From Plastoroseomonas hellenica (GTDB taxonomy: Bacteria; Pseudomonadota; Alphaproteobacteria; Acetobacterales; Acetobacteraceae): 63,922 bases of DNA. The notes under the pieces were generated by a model. It was not told the DNA's origin. It did not search any database and was given only the letters and a program-made list of their open reading frames with translations. Shown here piece by piece: positions 35,069-44,021 of this stretch. Location of the stretch: positions 1-63,922 of the forward strand of contig NZ_JAAGBB010000037.1 in NCBI RefSeq assembly GCF_018129085.1, in the 5' to 3' direction. The number at the start of each line of letters is the position of its first letter. The stretch's first letter is position 1. The position numbers and the translations under genes are program-made.

Positions 35069-35977
35069 ATGAAGCTGCAGAACCTCCGTGCGTTGCGGGC
35101 GCTGATGCGGACCGGTTCCGTCACCAAGGCGGCGGACGCCATCGGCTTGACCCAGCCCGCGGTGAGCCGGCTGATCAGCACTCTTGAGCAGGAGGTCGGG
35201 TTTTCACTTTTTGCGCGGGAACAGGGGCGGCTCCTCCCAACCCGTCAGGCCGAGCTGTTCTATCGTCGCGTCGAGCGCGTCCTCGACGGCGTGGACGATC
35301 TCTCGCGTGTTGCTCGCGAGATCGCATCCCATCGCGAGGGATCATTGGTGCTGCTGTGCACGCCCCAGGCCGGCTATACTGTCTTCCCCGAAGCAATCGC
35401 CGCGTTCACGCGCCAGTACCCGAACATCCGGATCAGCCTCGAGATCGTGGAGCGTCGGGACGTGGCGCGATCCGCGCAATCCCTCCACTACGATATGGGC
35501 TTCACTGCGGTTCCTTTCGATGCCCCCGGGCCGAGTGTCCGGCAGCTCTTCACCCTCCCCGCACGTCTGCTATTGCCACCTGCGCATCGCTTGGCGCGAC
35601 GGAGAAAAGTGGAGATCCGCGACCTGCAAGGTGAGAACATCATCATGCTGACGAAGGAGAATTCCATCCGGCCGAAGATGGAACTCGAGCTCGCCAAGGC
35701 AGGTATCTCCTACCGCTCAGGCCTCGAAACCTCCTCGCCGTTCGTTGCGTCACGCTTTGTCGCATTGGGGCTCGGCATTGCGGTGGCTGATCCCTTCAGT
35801 CCTCTGATGATCGGACCGAAGCAATTGGCAAATCGTCCGATGTCAGGCGATATCACCCTCACCTATGGCTTCTTCTTCCCGGAGAGCCGGCCCGTACCCC
35901 AGCTTTGCGAAGAGTTCGTGACGACACTCGGACATGTCGTTTCACGTCACCGGCTTGGTCCGGTCGCTACGCGATGA
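35069..35977 (+). CDS. LysR-family transcriptional regulator
   Basis: 302 residues, GGAG 7 nt before the ATG. Winged helix LRALRALMRTGSVTKAADAIGLTQPAVSRLI (about 5-60); effector domain (about 90-295) of the NocR/OccR-like kind with SLVLLCTPQAGYTVFPEAI and ENIIMLTKENSI. It diverges from the TctC-creatininase-like-isomerase-amidase operon and is its likely activator. In catabolic LysR systems the inducer is usually the substrate or an intermediate. Confidence 0.88.
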   Translation: MKLQNLRALRALMRTGSVTKAADAIGLTQPAVSRLISTLEQEVGFSLFAREQGRLLPTRQAELFYRRVERVLDGVDDLSRVAREIASHREGSLVLLCTPQAGYTVFPEAIAAFTRQYPNIRISLEIVERRDVARSAQSLHYDMGFTAVPFDAPGPSVRQLFTLPARLLLPPAHRLARRRKVEIRDLQGENIIMLTKENSIRPKMELELAKAGISYRSGLETSSPFVASRFVALGLGIAVADPFSPLMIGPKQLANRPMSGDITLTYGFFFPESRPVPQLCEEFVTTLGHVVSRHRLGPVATR

Positions 35978-36245
35978 GAAACGGCCGACAGTTTCAACGC
36001 GGTGGTCGTATGGAATAGATGGCCCCGCCCGGTCGCTTGGCCGGCGTGGGGAAGCGAAGGCGCCAGCACGCTGCTCCGCTGGATGCTTACTGGGCGAGCC
36101 GGCCCCTTGCTCGCCAGTGCGCGCCGATGGCAGGCCGGAGCCCGATCCCATCAGTCGCGAAAAGGACTCTCCGGTTCCAGACGTTGGCGCCGACGAATAC
36201 CGCGTCAGAGCCAGCCATCAATGGATGTGCCTATGCACCACTACC

Positions 36246-36395
36246 TCAGCCCTCTTCCTCCTGAAGCTCCAGGTAGGCCGCTGCCGCACCACCACCGATC
36301 CCGTCGTCGAAACGCTGCTTTGCGGCCGAGATCTCATCGGGGCCAAACGACCGCTGCTCGATATCCATCGACACCGCGAGGTAATTCTCTTGCAT
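36246..36395 (-). CDS. Possible small acidic protein
   Basis: 49 residues from the ATG at 36395, ending in an acidic LELQEEEG tail. The sequence MQENYLAVSMDIEQRSFGPD followed by SAAKQRFDDGIGGG looks protein-like, but no family is recognised and no good ribosome binding site is seen. The frame stays open upstream to 36569 without clear coding character. It faces away from the proteasome-like gene, 173 bp apart. Confidence 0.35.
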   Translation of the reverse strand: MQENYLAVSMDIEQRSFGPDEISAAKQRFDDGIGGGAAAAYLELQEEEG

Positions 36396-36568
36396 GATCT
36401 GATGGAAGCGGGACTGAGCGATGTAGAGGTCCGGTCTAGGCTGAACGCACCAGCAGCGCGAATGGCGGCAAGCGGGTAGGGAGATGCCGATGCTGGCGGA
36501 GACAGGCCGCTGGTGCGACACCGGCTGTCGGCCATCGGCGCGCCTCTCGACGAAACAGGAGATCGGCA

Positions 36569-37378
36569 ATGACCGTCATCGTTTCGGTGAAAATCAATGA
36601 CGGCGTGGTCATGGCGGCTGACAGCGCCGGCTCCATGGCGAGCGGCCAGATCTACGCGCACGCCAACAAGATCACCAACATCTGCGAAGGACTGCCGGTC
36701 GGGGCGATGTCGACGGGCTCGGGCGGCATCGGCAATGAGTCGATCGAGACCCTGCTGAAGGACCTCCGCCGTCGCTTCGCGGGCCGCAGCGCGTCGCATT
36801 CCGGCTGGAAACTGGATCCCAACGCCTACACGATCGAGCAGGTCGCCGGGCGGCTCCGCAGCTTCCTGTTCGAGGAGAAGGCCGCGATCAACGAAGCCGA
36901 GACCAGCATTCAGCTGCGCGTGTGCGGCTACTCCGCGGGCCGGCCGCTGGCCGAGATCTGGGAGGTGGACCTCAAGCGGCATGCCTGCCCGCCGCCGCGC
37001 TGCGTCATGGAGGAGAGCGGCTTCGGGGTGCTGTGGAATGGCCAGTACGAAGCCCTGAATCGCCTGGTCCTCGGCCTTGGAAACGACGCGCAGGCAGTGA
37101 TCGTCGCGTCCGGATTGTCGGAGGCGAAGGCGGCCGAACTGCAGGCCAGGCTGGTCAAGGACCTCTATGTCACCCTCGCCGTGCCGGCGATGCCGATCCA
37201 GGACGCCATCAACCTCGCACGGTTCCTGGTCGAGACGACGATCGGCTTCATCCAGTTCGCGGTGTTCCTGCCCAAGTCAGTGGGCGGCGCGGTCGAGATC
37301 GCTGCGATCACCAAGCATGAGGGATTTCGCTGGGTGCAGACCAAAAGCCCGCAGCCCGACGCTGTGGGCGGTCGATAG
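36569..37378 (+). CDS. Proteasome-like Ntn hydrolase, stand-alone
   Basis: 269 residues, AGGAG 7 nt before the ATG. The N-terminus is MTVIVSVKINDGVVMAADSA. Removal of Met would leave Thr1 as N-terminal nucleophile, and Asp17 (in MAADS) and Lys33 (in HANKITN) then fall at the exact positions of the proteasome/HslV catalytic triad. The STGSGGIGNESIE segment (about 48-60) fits the next strand and helix. The chain is longer than HslV (about 175) and near the size of bacterial proteasome homologues (BPH/Anbu class). No HslU, ARC/Mpa or transglutaminase-like partner is adjacent. The role is unknown; self-compartmentalised peptidase activity is inferred from the triad. Confidence 0.7.
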   Translation: MTVIVSVKINDGVVMAADSAGSMASGQIYAHANKITNICEGLPVGAMSTGSGGIGNESIETLLKDLRRRFAGRSASHSGWKLDPNAYTIEQVAGRLRSFLFEEKAAINEAETSIQLRVCGYSAGRPLAEIWEVDLKRHACPPPRCVMEESGFGVLWNGQYEALNRLVLGLGNDAQAVIVASGLSEAKAAELQARLVKDLYVTLAVPAMPIQDAINLARFLVETTIGFIQFAVFLPKSVGGAVEIAAITKHEGFRWVQTKSPQPDAVGGR

Positions 37379-37823
37379 CTCAACTCCGTTGGGCGATGTG
37401 AGTGGCGGTTGCCACACCACACGCCGCCAGCCCCATGCCAATAAATGAAGTCAGTTGCGGCCCGGCAAATGGAGCCAGATCGAGAGTTGGGCGTAGGCCC
37501 ATAGCGGTGAGATTGGCCAACAGCCATCCTGCCCCCCGCGAGTCCGGGGACTCTTGCTCCGCGCCGATCACGTGCAGCCTGGCATTGGCGGCGGCGCCGC
37601 GCTGGGCACCTCAGCGAAGACCACCCAGGATCAGCGTGCAGCCGTGCGGCTGACCGATGGTTTGCCGGCCAGTCGAGCTGGGGACACTGCGCCCGGCCTG
37701 GGCAATGCCTCGGCCGCTTTCATTCTCAATAAATTGAGGAAGTATTCCGGCATATTTGAAATGACCGTGTTACCGTCAATATTATTCACTCGTCGCGCGT
37801 CTCAAACAATTAAGGAAAAGAGC
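37379..37823. other. Intergenic region that turns AT-rich towards the next gene
   Basis: The first 300 bp are ordinary GC-rich sequence; a 63-codon minus-strand frame at 37380-37571 with one hydrophobic segment is not convincing. From about 37725 base composition drops sharply to AT-rich, unlike nearly all other gaps here, and contains a good promoter. Confidence 0.5.
37756..37785 (+). promoter_or_regulatory. Sigma70-like promoter in AT-rich patch
   Basis: TTGAAA (37756-37761) and TATTAT (37780-37785) are 18 bp apart. Transcription would begin near 37792, about 32 bp before the ATG at 37824. Confidence 0.55.
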
Positions 37824-38102
37824 ATGATCGCCGATGTTTATCAGCAGATAAATTCTCTATTTTATATGGCAGGAAAATGCGAAATCTCCGACCTTTCCAA
37901 TGGGATCGTGGAAGTTCTGGATGTGGTGCCGGAGGAAGTCTGGTCCCCGCTACGAAGCTATGGCTGGCTCGACAGCCATCAGTTCGACGTGGTCCGCATG
38001 GCCGGCGCCAGTGGTGAACGGATGGCGCTAATCGCACACTCTGGTGCATGCCCAGCCGTCCTGCCGGGTTGGATCGCTACCGCGGCCTCCGCCCCGCACT
38101 AG
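37824..38102 (+). CDS. Small hypothetical protein
   Basis: 92 residues from the ATG at 37824, which has AAGGA 7 nt upstream and a good promoter above it. The sequence begins MIADVYQQINSLFYMAGKCE, continues with an acidic stretch VEVLDVVPEEVWSPLRSYGWL and ends with a hydrophobic GACPAVLPGWIATA segment. No family is recognised. The start and upstream bases are AT-rich while the rest is GC-rich, which fits an acquired or orphan gene. No partners. Confidence 0.5.
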   Translation: MIADVYQQINSLFYMAGKCEISDLSNGIVEVLDVVPEEVWSPLRSYGWLDSHQFDVVRMAGASGERMALIAHSGACPAVLPGWIATAASAPH

Positions 38103-39156
38103 CGGAGGCAATAAGTGATTAGGGAGGAGACTCCACGCGCTTCAAGCAATCGCGTCTGCTTCATGAGAACGCTATCCGCAGGTGCATCGACGATGATGGA
38201 AGCGGAGGCGCGCGAGGTGCACCGCCTCCGTGCCCGTCGGAAGACTCTGCGTGCACAGATGAAATCATCCCGGCCCCCAAGGCCACCCGCGAGAAGCTGA
38301 AGGTGGTGCGGGGGGACTGACGCGGCCGCCGCCGGGCGCCCAGCCGGCACCGCCCAGACGGCTCGCGTCCATGCTCCGCGCCCTAATCATGCTCGGAGGC
38401 AGTTGAAGGGCGCCGTGGACTTATGCGGCCATACTGGCCCGCCAGATCGACGTGACGCTCAGCATCGATCCCGCCGGGGTGTGCACCGCACGAGCTTCGA
38501 GCGGCTGGCGTTGGATACCCGCGATTGGGCGGTCGCGCAGGGTCTCGTCTTCGGCTTGCCGGAGATCGTGGAAGACGCCTTCTCCCCGCATGTCCGGGAG
38601 GTCGAGACGGAGGGACGGGCTACGCCACCAGGCCTGCTCTGGCGCTGTACGGAGTGGGAAGCGCAGTACCCGGCTTGCCGCGAGGGCTTGCGCGTCGATG
38701 CCCTACCACGCGCTCGAACACTCGCCCGGGAATGGGTACAGAAGGGCTGACGTCGAACGACGGACTCGACGCACGGCTGTCCTGCAGCGTCAGTCGGCTG
38801 ACCAGAGCGCCACTGCATCGCTTTCCCGCGACGGGCTCAACGGGGCTGAGGCTGGCAGTTCATGCTGCGCGCCGGCCGCGGCCGCGGCAGCGGCAGCGGC
38901 CGACCATTTTTACAAGAAGATGGGTCGGGAGCGGCTCATCCTTATGGGGTTTTTCTCTCGGGCGACGCGTCAGGCGGCGCGGATACCACCGAGGAAGCCG
39001 TCGACCCGGCCGCGCAGGGTCTGGGCCTAACGGAGGAGCGGGACAAGGCGATCGCCAAGTCGAGACGCTGGCGCCGCGCCGGATGGCTCCTTGCGGGTTC
39101 GTAAGAGTCAGTCTTCAATGCGCCGGATCGGACAGATTACAGCGAGGACTGTTGGA
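38103..39156. other. 1054-bp stretch without a recognisable gene
   Basis: Several overlapping open frames exist, for example 38403-38750 on the plus strand, whose second half looks protein-like but has no recognised family and no ribosome binding site. It may be decayed coding sequence. An alanine-codon run lies at about 38875-38900. No RNA gene or inverted repeat of note was seen. Confidence 0.4.
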
Positions 39157-39615
39157 ATGACGCTTCGGTCGATCGTACGGGGCTGCGCATTAGCCGCGGC
39201 ATTGTGGACAGCCGGCTCACATGACCGGCGAGCAGTGGCCGACATCCGGGTGTTCATATGCTTCGACTTCGAGTTGGACAGCGCGGACCTGCCGCCGGGC
39301 TGCTCCGAGACCTTGGCTGAATTCGCAAGCTACTGGCAGGACAGCCTGGCGGGCCGCCTCGCTCCTGCGACTGCGGAGCGCGCAGAGCCGTTCCCCGCCC
39401 GAGCTTGGCGCGTCGAGATCGTCGGGCGCTCCGGGGGGGAGCGTGATGGAAACAACTTGGCGTTCCTGCGAGCCGCCCGGGTAGCGCGCGAACTTGCCAG
39501 GTTGGGTGTTCCCGCGAGCGTCATCGAGTTGAAGGGGAGCAGTGACCGCGAACTCGTGGATGCTTCGAACCCGCGCTCTGGCGCTAACAGGCGCGTCGGG
39601 ATCAATCGGATTTAA
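39157..39615 (+). CDS. OmpA-like domain protein
   Basis: 152 residues from the ATG at 39157 (GAGGA 8 nt upstream). A hydrophobic N-terminus (IVRGCALAAALWTAG) ends near RRAVAD, probably a signal peptide. The rest is one OmpA/MotB-type peptidoglycan-binding domain: FDFELDSADLP at the first strand, VEIVGRSGG in place of the usual GHTD motif, NLAFLRAARVARELARLGV and SGANRRVGI. No beta-barrel is present, so it is a periplasmic soluble protein or lost its membrane part. The GHTD variant may weaken peptidoglycan binding. It has no clear partners. Confidence 0.65.
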   Translation: MTLRSIVRGCALAAALWTAGSHDRRAVADIRVFICFDFELDSADLPPGCSETLAEFASYWQDSLAGRLAPATAERAEPFPARAWRVEIVGRSGGERDGNNLAFLRAARVARELARLGVPASVIELKGSSDRELVDASNPRSGANRRVGINRI

Positions 39616-39797
39616 GCGGCGACGCGATCTTCGCCAGTGCCTCCACCAAGAGGTTCGGCGGGCCTGTCAAGCATCCTCGTACTTGTGCGCCGCGTCGCGT
39701 CCGAGCGACATCCAGCGCCTTACCTTCGAGATTTGTCGTGCACTGCTCGCGCTACCTGGCGCCGAGGTCGGCTTTTGATCTGTTCCGCCGGCGCCGC

Positions 39798-40121
39798 GAC
39801 CTGGAGCGCGCGGCCGCCAATCTCGGCGCGGCGCCGCTGACCGTCTTCCGCACCGTGACGCTGCCGCTGCTCGCCGCGTCCTTCGTGACCGCCTTCCTCT
39901 TCGCCTTCCTCAGCGGCTTCGACGACCTGATCATCGCCCTGTTCCTGAGCTCGCCGCGCGGCACCACGCTGGCGATCCGCATGTGGGAGGATATCCGGCT
40001 GGAGATCAGCCCGAAGACGGCGGTGGTCGGCGTGGTGCAGCTCGGGGTGCTGCTGGTCGCAATGACCTTGCCAATGCTGCGGACCCTGCTGCCGCATCGG
40101 AGGGTGCGAACGGACGCCTGA
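39798..40121 (+). pseudogene. 3' fragment of a PotC-like permease gene, copy of 14264-14587
   Basis: Encodes the last 107 residues of the fused permease at 12833-14587 with six differences by eye (for example AAPMTAF to AAPLTVF and RTEA to RTDA). The offset to the intact copy is exactly 25,534 bp with no indel. Before 39798 the sequence is unrelated, so the gene is cut in mid-domain. It has no start codon of its own in a sensible position. Confidence 0.85.
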
Positions 40122-40136
40122 TGGTGCTGCCGCGCG

Positions 40137-40500
40137 TCAGGCGGCCGCCATCGGCGCCGGGCACCGCCCCCGCCATGGCGCCGCACGCTCATAGGCATCC
40201 CCGGCACGGAGCGCTGTCGCCTGAAGAGGATCTCCGGCGGTACCGGCTGCAAGGTCTTCGCCGGCTCCCGGTGGGCAGCATGATGAGATCGACCTCGCGC
40301 AGCACCGCCTGCATACGCGACGCAAGTCCCACCCATATGCGCATCGCCTGCACATAGTCCTCGGCCCGAATCAGCCCGCCAGCGATGATGCGGTAGCGCA
40401 GGCTGGCACCCAAACAGGTCCGGCCGGTCGCGGAGGTTGGGGCCGTGGATCGAGAACAGCTTCGACAATTGGCGAGCCCCTGCGGTCGGAGCTTTCTGCA
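40137..40500 (-). pseudogene. Broken amidase-signature gene, second copy
   Basis: The minus strand carries LFSIHGPNLRDRPDLFG, a one-base frame change, GASLRYRIIAGGLIRAEDYV and REVDLIMLPTG, an internal deletion, then LRAGDAYERAAPWRG and a stop at 40137. These are parts of an amidase C-terminal half. The final segment aligns base for base with the remnant at 14603, again at an offset of 25,534 bp. The catalytic Lys-Ser-Ser part is missing. It converges with the permease fragment exactly as at the first locus. Confidence 0.75.
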
Positions 40501-40905
40501 ATAGATTCCACCTGTGTCCAGCGATCCGCGCCCCGTTGCAGCGCGACGGGCAGCGATCGGTCTCGTCGCCGAGATCATGGCGATAGCTGCCCCAGGATGC
40601 GCCGCTGGACAGAAGGGAAGATATCCGCCGAGGGCCGGCGAGCCACCTGCGCGCCCGGTATCGACATTAGCTCAGACGATCGTGGGCTCTTGCTGAAACA
40701 CGGTCACGGGTGAGGGCTTTCGCCGCGGTTCCCCAGGATCGGCGAGGTTTGGCCATATCCCCTCGAGCGCAGCGGTGCTCTTTGCCGATTAATCTTGGCG
40801 TATACGATTGCCTTCAGCTCTCCTTAAGGCACTCCACCATATTCCGTTGTCGTGCCGATACCACGGAACATGGCCGCGCGCTGGCGCGTGCGAGCGGAGG
40901 CGGGG
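40501..40905. other. Junction region without a supportable gene
   Basis: The left part may still be decayed amidase sequence. The right part must hold the promoter of the chemoreceptor gene; no clear promoter or repeat was seen. Confidence 0.4.
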
Positions 40906-42408
40906 ATGCTTGGACTTTCTGGTGTACGCACCGCGGCTGCGACGGTGGCCGCGCTTCATAAGTCGCAGGCGATTATCGAATTCGCCATGGATGGCACGAT
41001 CCTGACCGCCAATGGCAACTTCCTGAAGGCCATGGGGTACACGCTGTCCGAAATCCAGGGGAAGCATCACGGTATATTCGTGGCCCCCGACTTCCGCGAC
41101 AGCGCCGAATACCGTCAGTTCTGGGCCGATCTGAACAAAGGCGAATATCGGGCCGCGCAGTACAAGCGGATCGGCAAGGGCGGCAAGGAAGTCTGGATCG
41201 AGGCGTCCTACAACCCGATCTTGGATCGCCGCGGGAGTCCCTACAAGGTCGTCAAATTCGCCACCGACGTCTCCGCGCAGAAGGCGATTTTCGCCGACCT
41301 GCTCGGAAAGACCGATGCCATAAACCGCTCGCAGGGGATGATCGAGTTCAATCTCGACGGCACGGTCATCACGGCCAACGACAACTTCCTTCGTCTCCTC
41401 GGCTATACGCTCGAGGAGATCCGGGGGAAGCATCACCGCCTCTTCGTCGATCGCGCTTTCGCCGACAGCGCGGAATACCGGCAGTTCTGGGCCGACCTGA
41501 ACAACGGCGAATACCGGGCCGCGCAGTACCGGCGGATCGGCAAGAGCGGCAAGGAAGTCTGGATCGAGGCGTCCTACAATCCGGTGATGGACCTGAATGG
41601 CCGCCCGTGGAAGGTCGTCAAGATCGCGACCGACCTCTCGCCGCGCAAGGCGGAGAACGCGGCGCTGGCGCATGAGTTCGAGACCGGGGTGAAGACCCTG
41701 GTGAATGCGGTCGCCACCTCCGCGGAGGACATGCAAGGCACCGCCCAGACACTCGCCGCCTCGGCCGAGCAGACGAACCAGCAGTCCAACACCGTCTCGG
41801 CTGCGGCGGAGGAACTGGCGGCCTCGGTGAACGAGATCTCACGCCAACTCGCGGTCGCGACTGAGGTCATCCGCAACGCGGTCGGTCAAGCACGGACGTC
41901 GGAGCGGATGGTGGGCGAGCTGGTGAGCGCCGCGGTCAAGATCGGCGACGTGACGCAGATGATCACGGACATCGCCAGCCAGACCAACCTGCTCGCCCTC
42001 AATGCCACCATTGAGGCCGCGCGCGCAGGCGAAGCGGGCAAGGGCTTCGCGGTGGTCGCGTCCGAAGTGAAGACGCTCGCGACCCAGACCGCGAGCGCGA
42101 CTGAGGAGATCGGGAAGCAGATCAACGGCATTCAACAGGTCAGCCAGTCAACGGCGCACGCCATCGATGAGATCGTGAAGATTGTGAGCCAGATCAGCGA
42201 GATCAGCGTGTCGATCGCAGGTGCCGTCGAGGAGCAGTCGGCAGCGACGCGAGAGGTGTCGTCCAACATAAGCTCTGTCACGAGTGCCGCCGAAGCGACG
42301 GGCCGGTCCTCGGCCGCGGTCCTAAACACCGCGCAGTCGCTGTCGCAGCAGGCCGATGGGCTCGAGCAGCGCGTCGACGGCTTCCTGAAGAGCGTCCGTG
42401 CGATGTGA
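40906..42408 (+). CDS. Soluble methyl-accepting chemotaxis protein with two PAS domains
   Basis: 500 residues from the ATG at 40906 (GGAGG 5 nt upstream). Two PAS domains (about 20-141 and 142-262) each have FxDGTxxTANxNFL, YTLxEIxGKHH, [19 protein letters not shown] and [11 protein letters not shown]. The MCP signalling domain follows, with the hairpin tip [30 protein letters not shown] (cited in two parts: [30 protein letters not shown]). There is no membrane helix, so the receptor is cytoplasmic, like BdlA or Aer2-type sensors that read redox, heme or internal metabolites. It would signal to CheA/CheW encoded elsewhere. No CheB/CheR recognition pentapeptide is seen at the end. Confidence 0.92.
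   Translation: MLGLSGVRTAAATVAALHKSQAIIEFAMDGTILTANGNFLKAMGYTLSEIQGKHHGIFVAPDFRDSAEYRQFWADLNKGEYRAAQYKRIGKGGKEVWIEASYNPILDRRGSPYKVVKFATDVSAQKAIFADLLGKTDAINRSQGMIEFNLDGTVITANDNFLRLLGYTLEEIRGKHHRLFVDRAFADSAEYRQFWADLNNGEYRAAQYRRIGKSGKEVWIEASYNPVMDLNGRPWKVVKIATDLSPRKAENAALAHEFETGVKTLVNAVATSAEDMQGTAQTLAASAEQTNQQSNTVSAAAEELAASVNEISRQLAVATEVIRNAVGQARTSERMVGELVSAAVKIGDVTQMITDIASQTNLLALNATIEAARAGEAGKGFAVVASEVKTLATQTASATEEIGKQINGIQQVSQSTAHAIDEIVKIVSQISEISVSIAGAVEEQSAATREVSSNISSVTSAAEATGRSSAAVLNTAQSLSQQADGLEQRVDGFLKSVRAM
40963..41694 (+). repeat. 366-bp tandem duplication coding for the two PAS domains
   Basis: Positions 40963-41328 and 41329-41694 are tandem copies with an exact 366-bp (122-codon) period. 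Long runs are nearly identical in DNA, for example around 41104 and 41470, so the duplication is fairly recent or kept uniform by conversion. Confidence 0.8.
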
Positions 42409-42530
42409 CGAAGCCTGCCGGTCGCATGGACGTACCAGCCGCAGCGGCTCACCGACCAACCCGCCTCTAGTCAACGAATGCAAAGGGACGGCAGAGAATT
42501 CTCCGAGTACTGGAGCGCGGACGGGGGGCG

Positions 42531-42614
42531 CTAATCGGTCCGCGCCAAGACATCTGTGAGGATCGATTCGATCGCCTGCTGCGCTGCCTGCGTGTCTTCC
42601 GGGGCGATCGCCAT
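42531..42614 (-). CDS. Possible 27-residue small protein after the secreted protein gene
   Basis: A short frame, MAIAPEDTQAAQQAIESILT plus seven residues, begins 12 bp after the stop of the gene at 42627 on the same strand. It could form one amphipathic helix. No ribosome binding site stands out, so it may be untranslated. Confidence 0.25.
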   Translation of the reverse strand: MAIAPEDTQAAQQAIESILTDVLARTD

Positions 42615-42626
42615 CGGCAAGGCTCT

Positions 42627-43244
42627 TCAGGGCGCCGTCACGCGGGTCGCGCGAAAGGTGACGTTGTCCGTCGTGCCGTGAATGGTCGCTCGCATGCCGA
42701 CATGCAGCCCGGGGCGGCGTTCGGCGAAGACATAGATTTCGCTCAGCGGCGGCGCGCGATCAGGATGAAACCGTAGGCCATCCACCAGCAGCTCTGTGAC
42801 CGTGCCGCTGATTGAATGAGTGGCGGAGCCATGATGGCCGGGCTCCGCCAGCCGATAGAACACTGTCATGGCCGGTGTCCCTGTCGCAGGTCGCGAGGCA
42901 ACGAGCGTGAGATAGAGGTTGTCACGCCAGGTCCCCATCACGTCGCCATAGACCCAGTGGCACGTCTTGGCCCCGCCATCCGGCTGCGTGCAGAGCTCAC
43001 CGTTCTCGTTGGTCCAGCGGCCGACATAGCTTTGGCCGCGATAGCGGCCGCGCAGCGTGCCGTCAGCGGCGTAGCGCTCAGTCCAGATGAAGCCCTCAGC
43101 GGCGGCAACGAGGGTCGCGCCTTGATGAAAGGCATTGCCCAGGGCGAGGCCGGTGGCGGGCGGCGGCGGCGCCGCGGTGGGCTGCGCTTCCGCGCCGGCC
43201 GTTAGCAGGACACAGAGCGTCGCCATCCACGAAAGCCTGCGCAC
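42627..43244 (-). CDS. Secreted hypothetical protein
   Basis: 205 residues from a GTG at 43244, chosen because GGAG lies 7 nt upstream and the product then starts with a compact signal peptide (VRRLSWMATLCVLLTAGAEA). The mature part is beta-rich with GRYRGQSYVGRWTNENGELC and a second Cys in KTCHW, probably a disulfide, and then a second beta region ending in TTDNVTFRATRV. The GRW...LC...C pattern recalls small periplasmic DUF995-like proteins, but I cannot assign a family. No partners. Confidence 0.6.
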   Translation of the reverse strand: MRRLSWMATLCVLLTAGAEAQPTAAPPPPATGLALGNAFHQGATLVAAAEGFIWTERYAADGTLRGRYRGQSYVGRWTNENGELCTQPDGGAKTCHWVYGDVMGTWRDNLYLTLVASRPATGTPAMTVFYRLAEPGHHGSATHSISGTVTELLVDGLRFHPDRAPPLSEIYVFAERRPGLHVGMRATIHGTTDNVTFRATRVTAP

Positions 43245-43356
43245 CAATACTCTCCCCATCTGCGGTACAAGTATAGACGGACTGCACGCACGGCGCCCGC
43301 AGCGGAGGCGAGAACAGCCCGGCGACCATCATCAAGCTCGCCCAATAAACAGATAA

Positions 43357-43683
43357 ATGACTGTCAACGCGACCATCGGCACCTTCACCAAGACCACGGC
43401 GGCTACACCGGCACGGTCTCGACCCTCGCCCTCGACGCAAAGGTCCAGGTCCGGCCGGCAGAGAAGTCCAGCGAGAAGGCCCCCGACTTCCGCATCCTCG
43501 CCGGCCGCGCCGAGATCGGGGCGGCCTGGAAGACGACCGCGAACGACGGCCGCGATTAGCTCTCGGTCAAGCTCAGCGATTCCCACCCTGCCGGCGCCGA
43601 TCCTCGCAAACCTCCTTGAGATGGAGAATGGCGAGCACGAGTTGATCTGGTCCCGGCCGAACGGCTCCCGCAGCAGGGACTAA
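43357..43683 (+). pseudogene. Broken DUF736-family gene
   Basis: The frame opens MTVNATIGTFTKT, shifts, continues as GYTGTVSTLALDAKVQV and APDFRILAGRAEIGAAWK in another frame, meets TAG at 43557-43559 where the family has the Tyr of RDYLSVKL, and then shifts back to APILANLLEMENGEHELIWSR. These are the conserved blocks of DUF736, a protein of about 100 residues common on alphaproteobacterial conjugative plasmids and integrative elements. Two frameshifts and one nonsense codon make it inactive. Confidence 0.8.
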
Positions 43684-44021
43684 GTGACCGAGGGTGCCCT
43701 CGCTACTAGGCAGGGGCACCGCCGAACCTCCTCGATGGCGCTGGCGCACGCGTGCGGAGGTCAGTCACCGACCAGGGAGTGTCCGCTTCGCGCCAAAGCT
43801 GTCGTCGCAAGCCGTTGCAGAAGCGGACATTCGTTAAGCCTGATAGCGGGGCCTAAATCGAAGGAGACAAGGAGCCCTTCTCAAGCACCTGCTGTCACGA
43901 CATCCAAGCCGTGTGCCCATCAAGATAAGACCTACGCGTCCTGAAGGGGGGGCTGGTCAACCGCGATGTTCAATATAATATGGAGCCGTTCACTCCGCTC
44001 CCTGCTGCAAGGCGTCGTCTG
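43684..44021. other. Gap after the DUF736 remnant, with a possible promoter
   Basis: No gene seen. TATAAT at 43974-43979 is a consensus -10 element 42 bp before the ATG at 44022, but its -35 element is weak. Confidence 0.35.

Noticed and set aside
37380-37571. 63-codon minus-strand frame with one hydrophobic segment
   Set aside because: Considered as a holin-like protein, but a single helix without phage context or start signal is not sufficient.
38403-38750. 115-codon plus-strand frame
   Set aside because: Its second half looks protein-like but it lacks a start signal and a family; kept only as possible decayed sequence.
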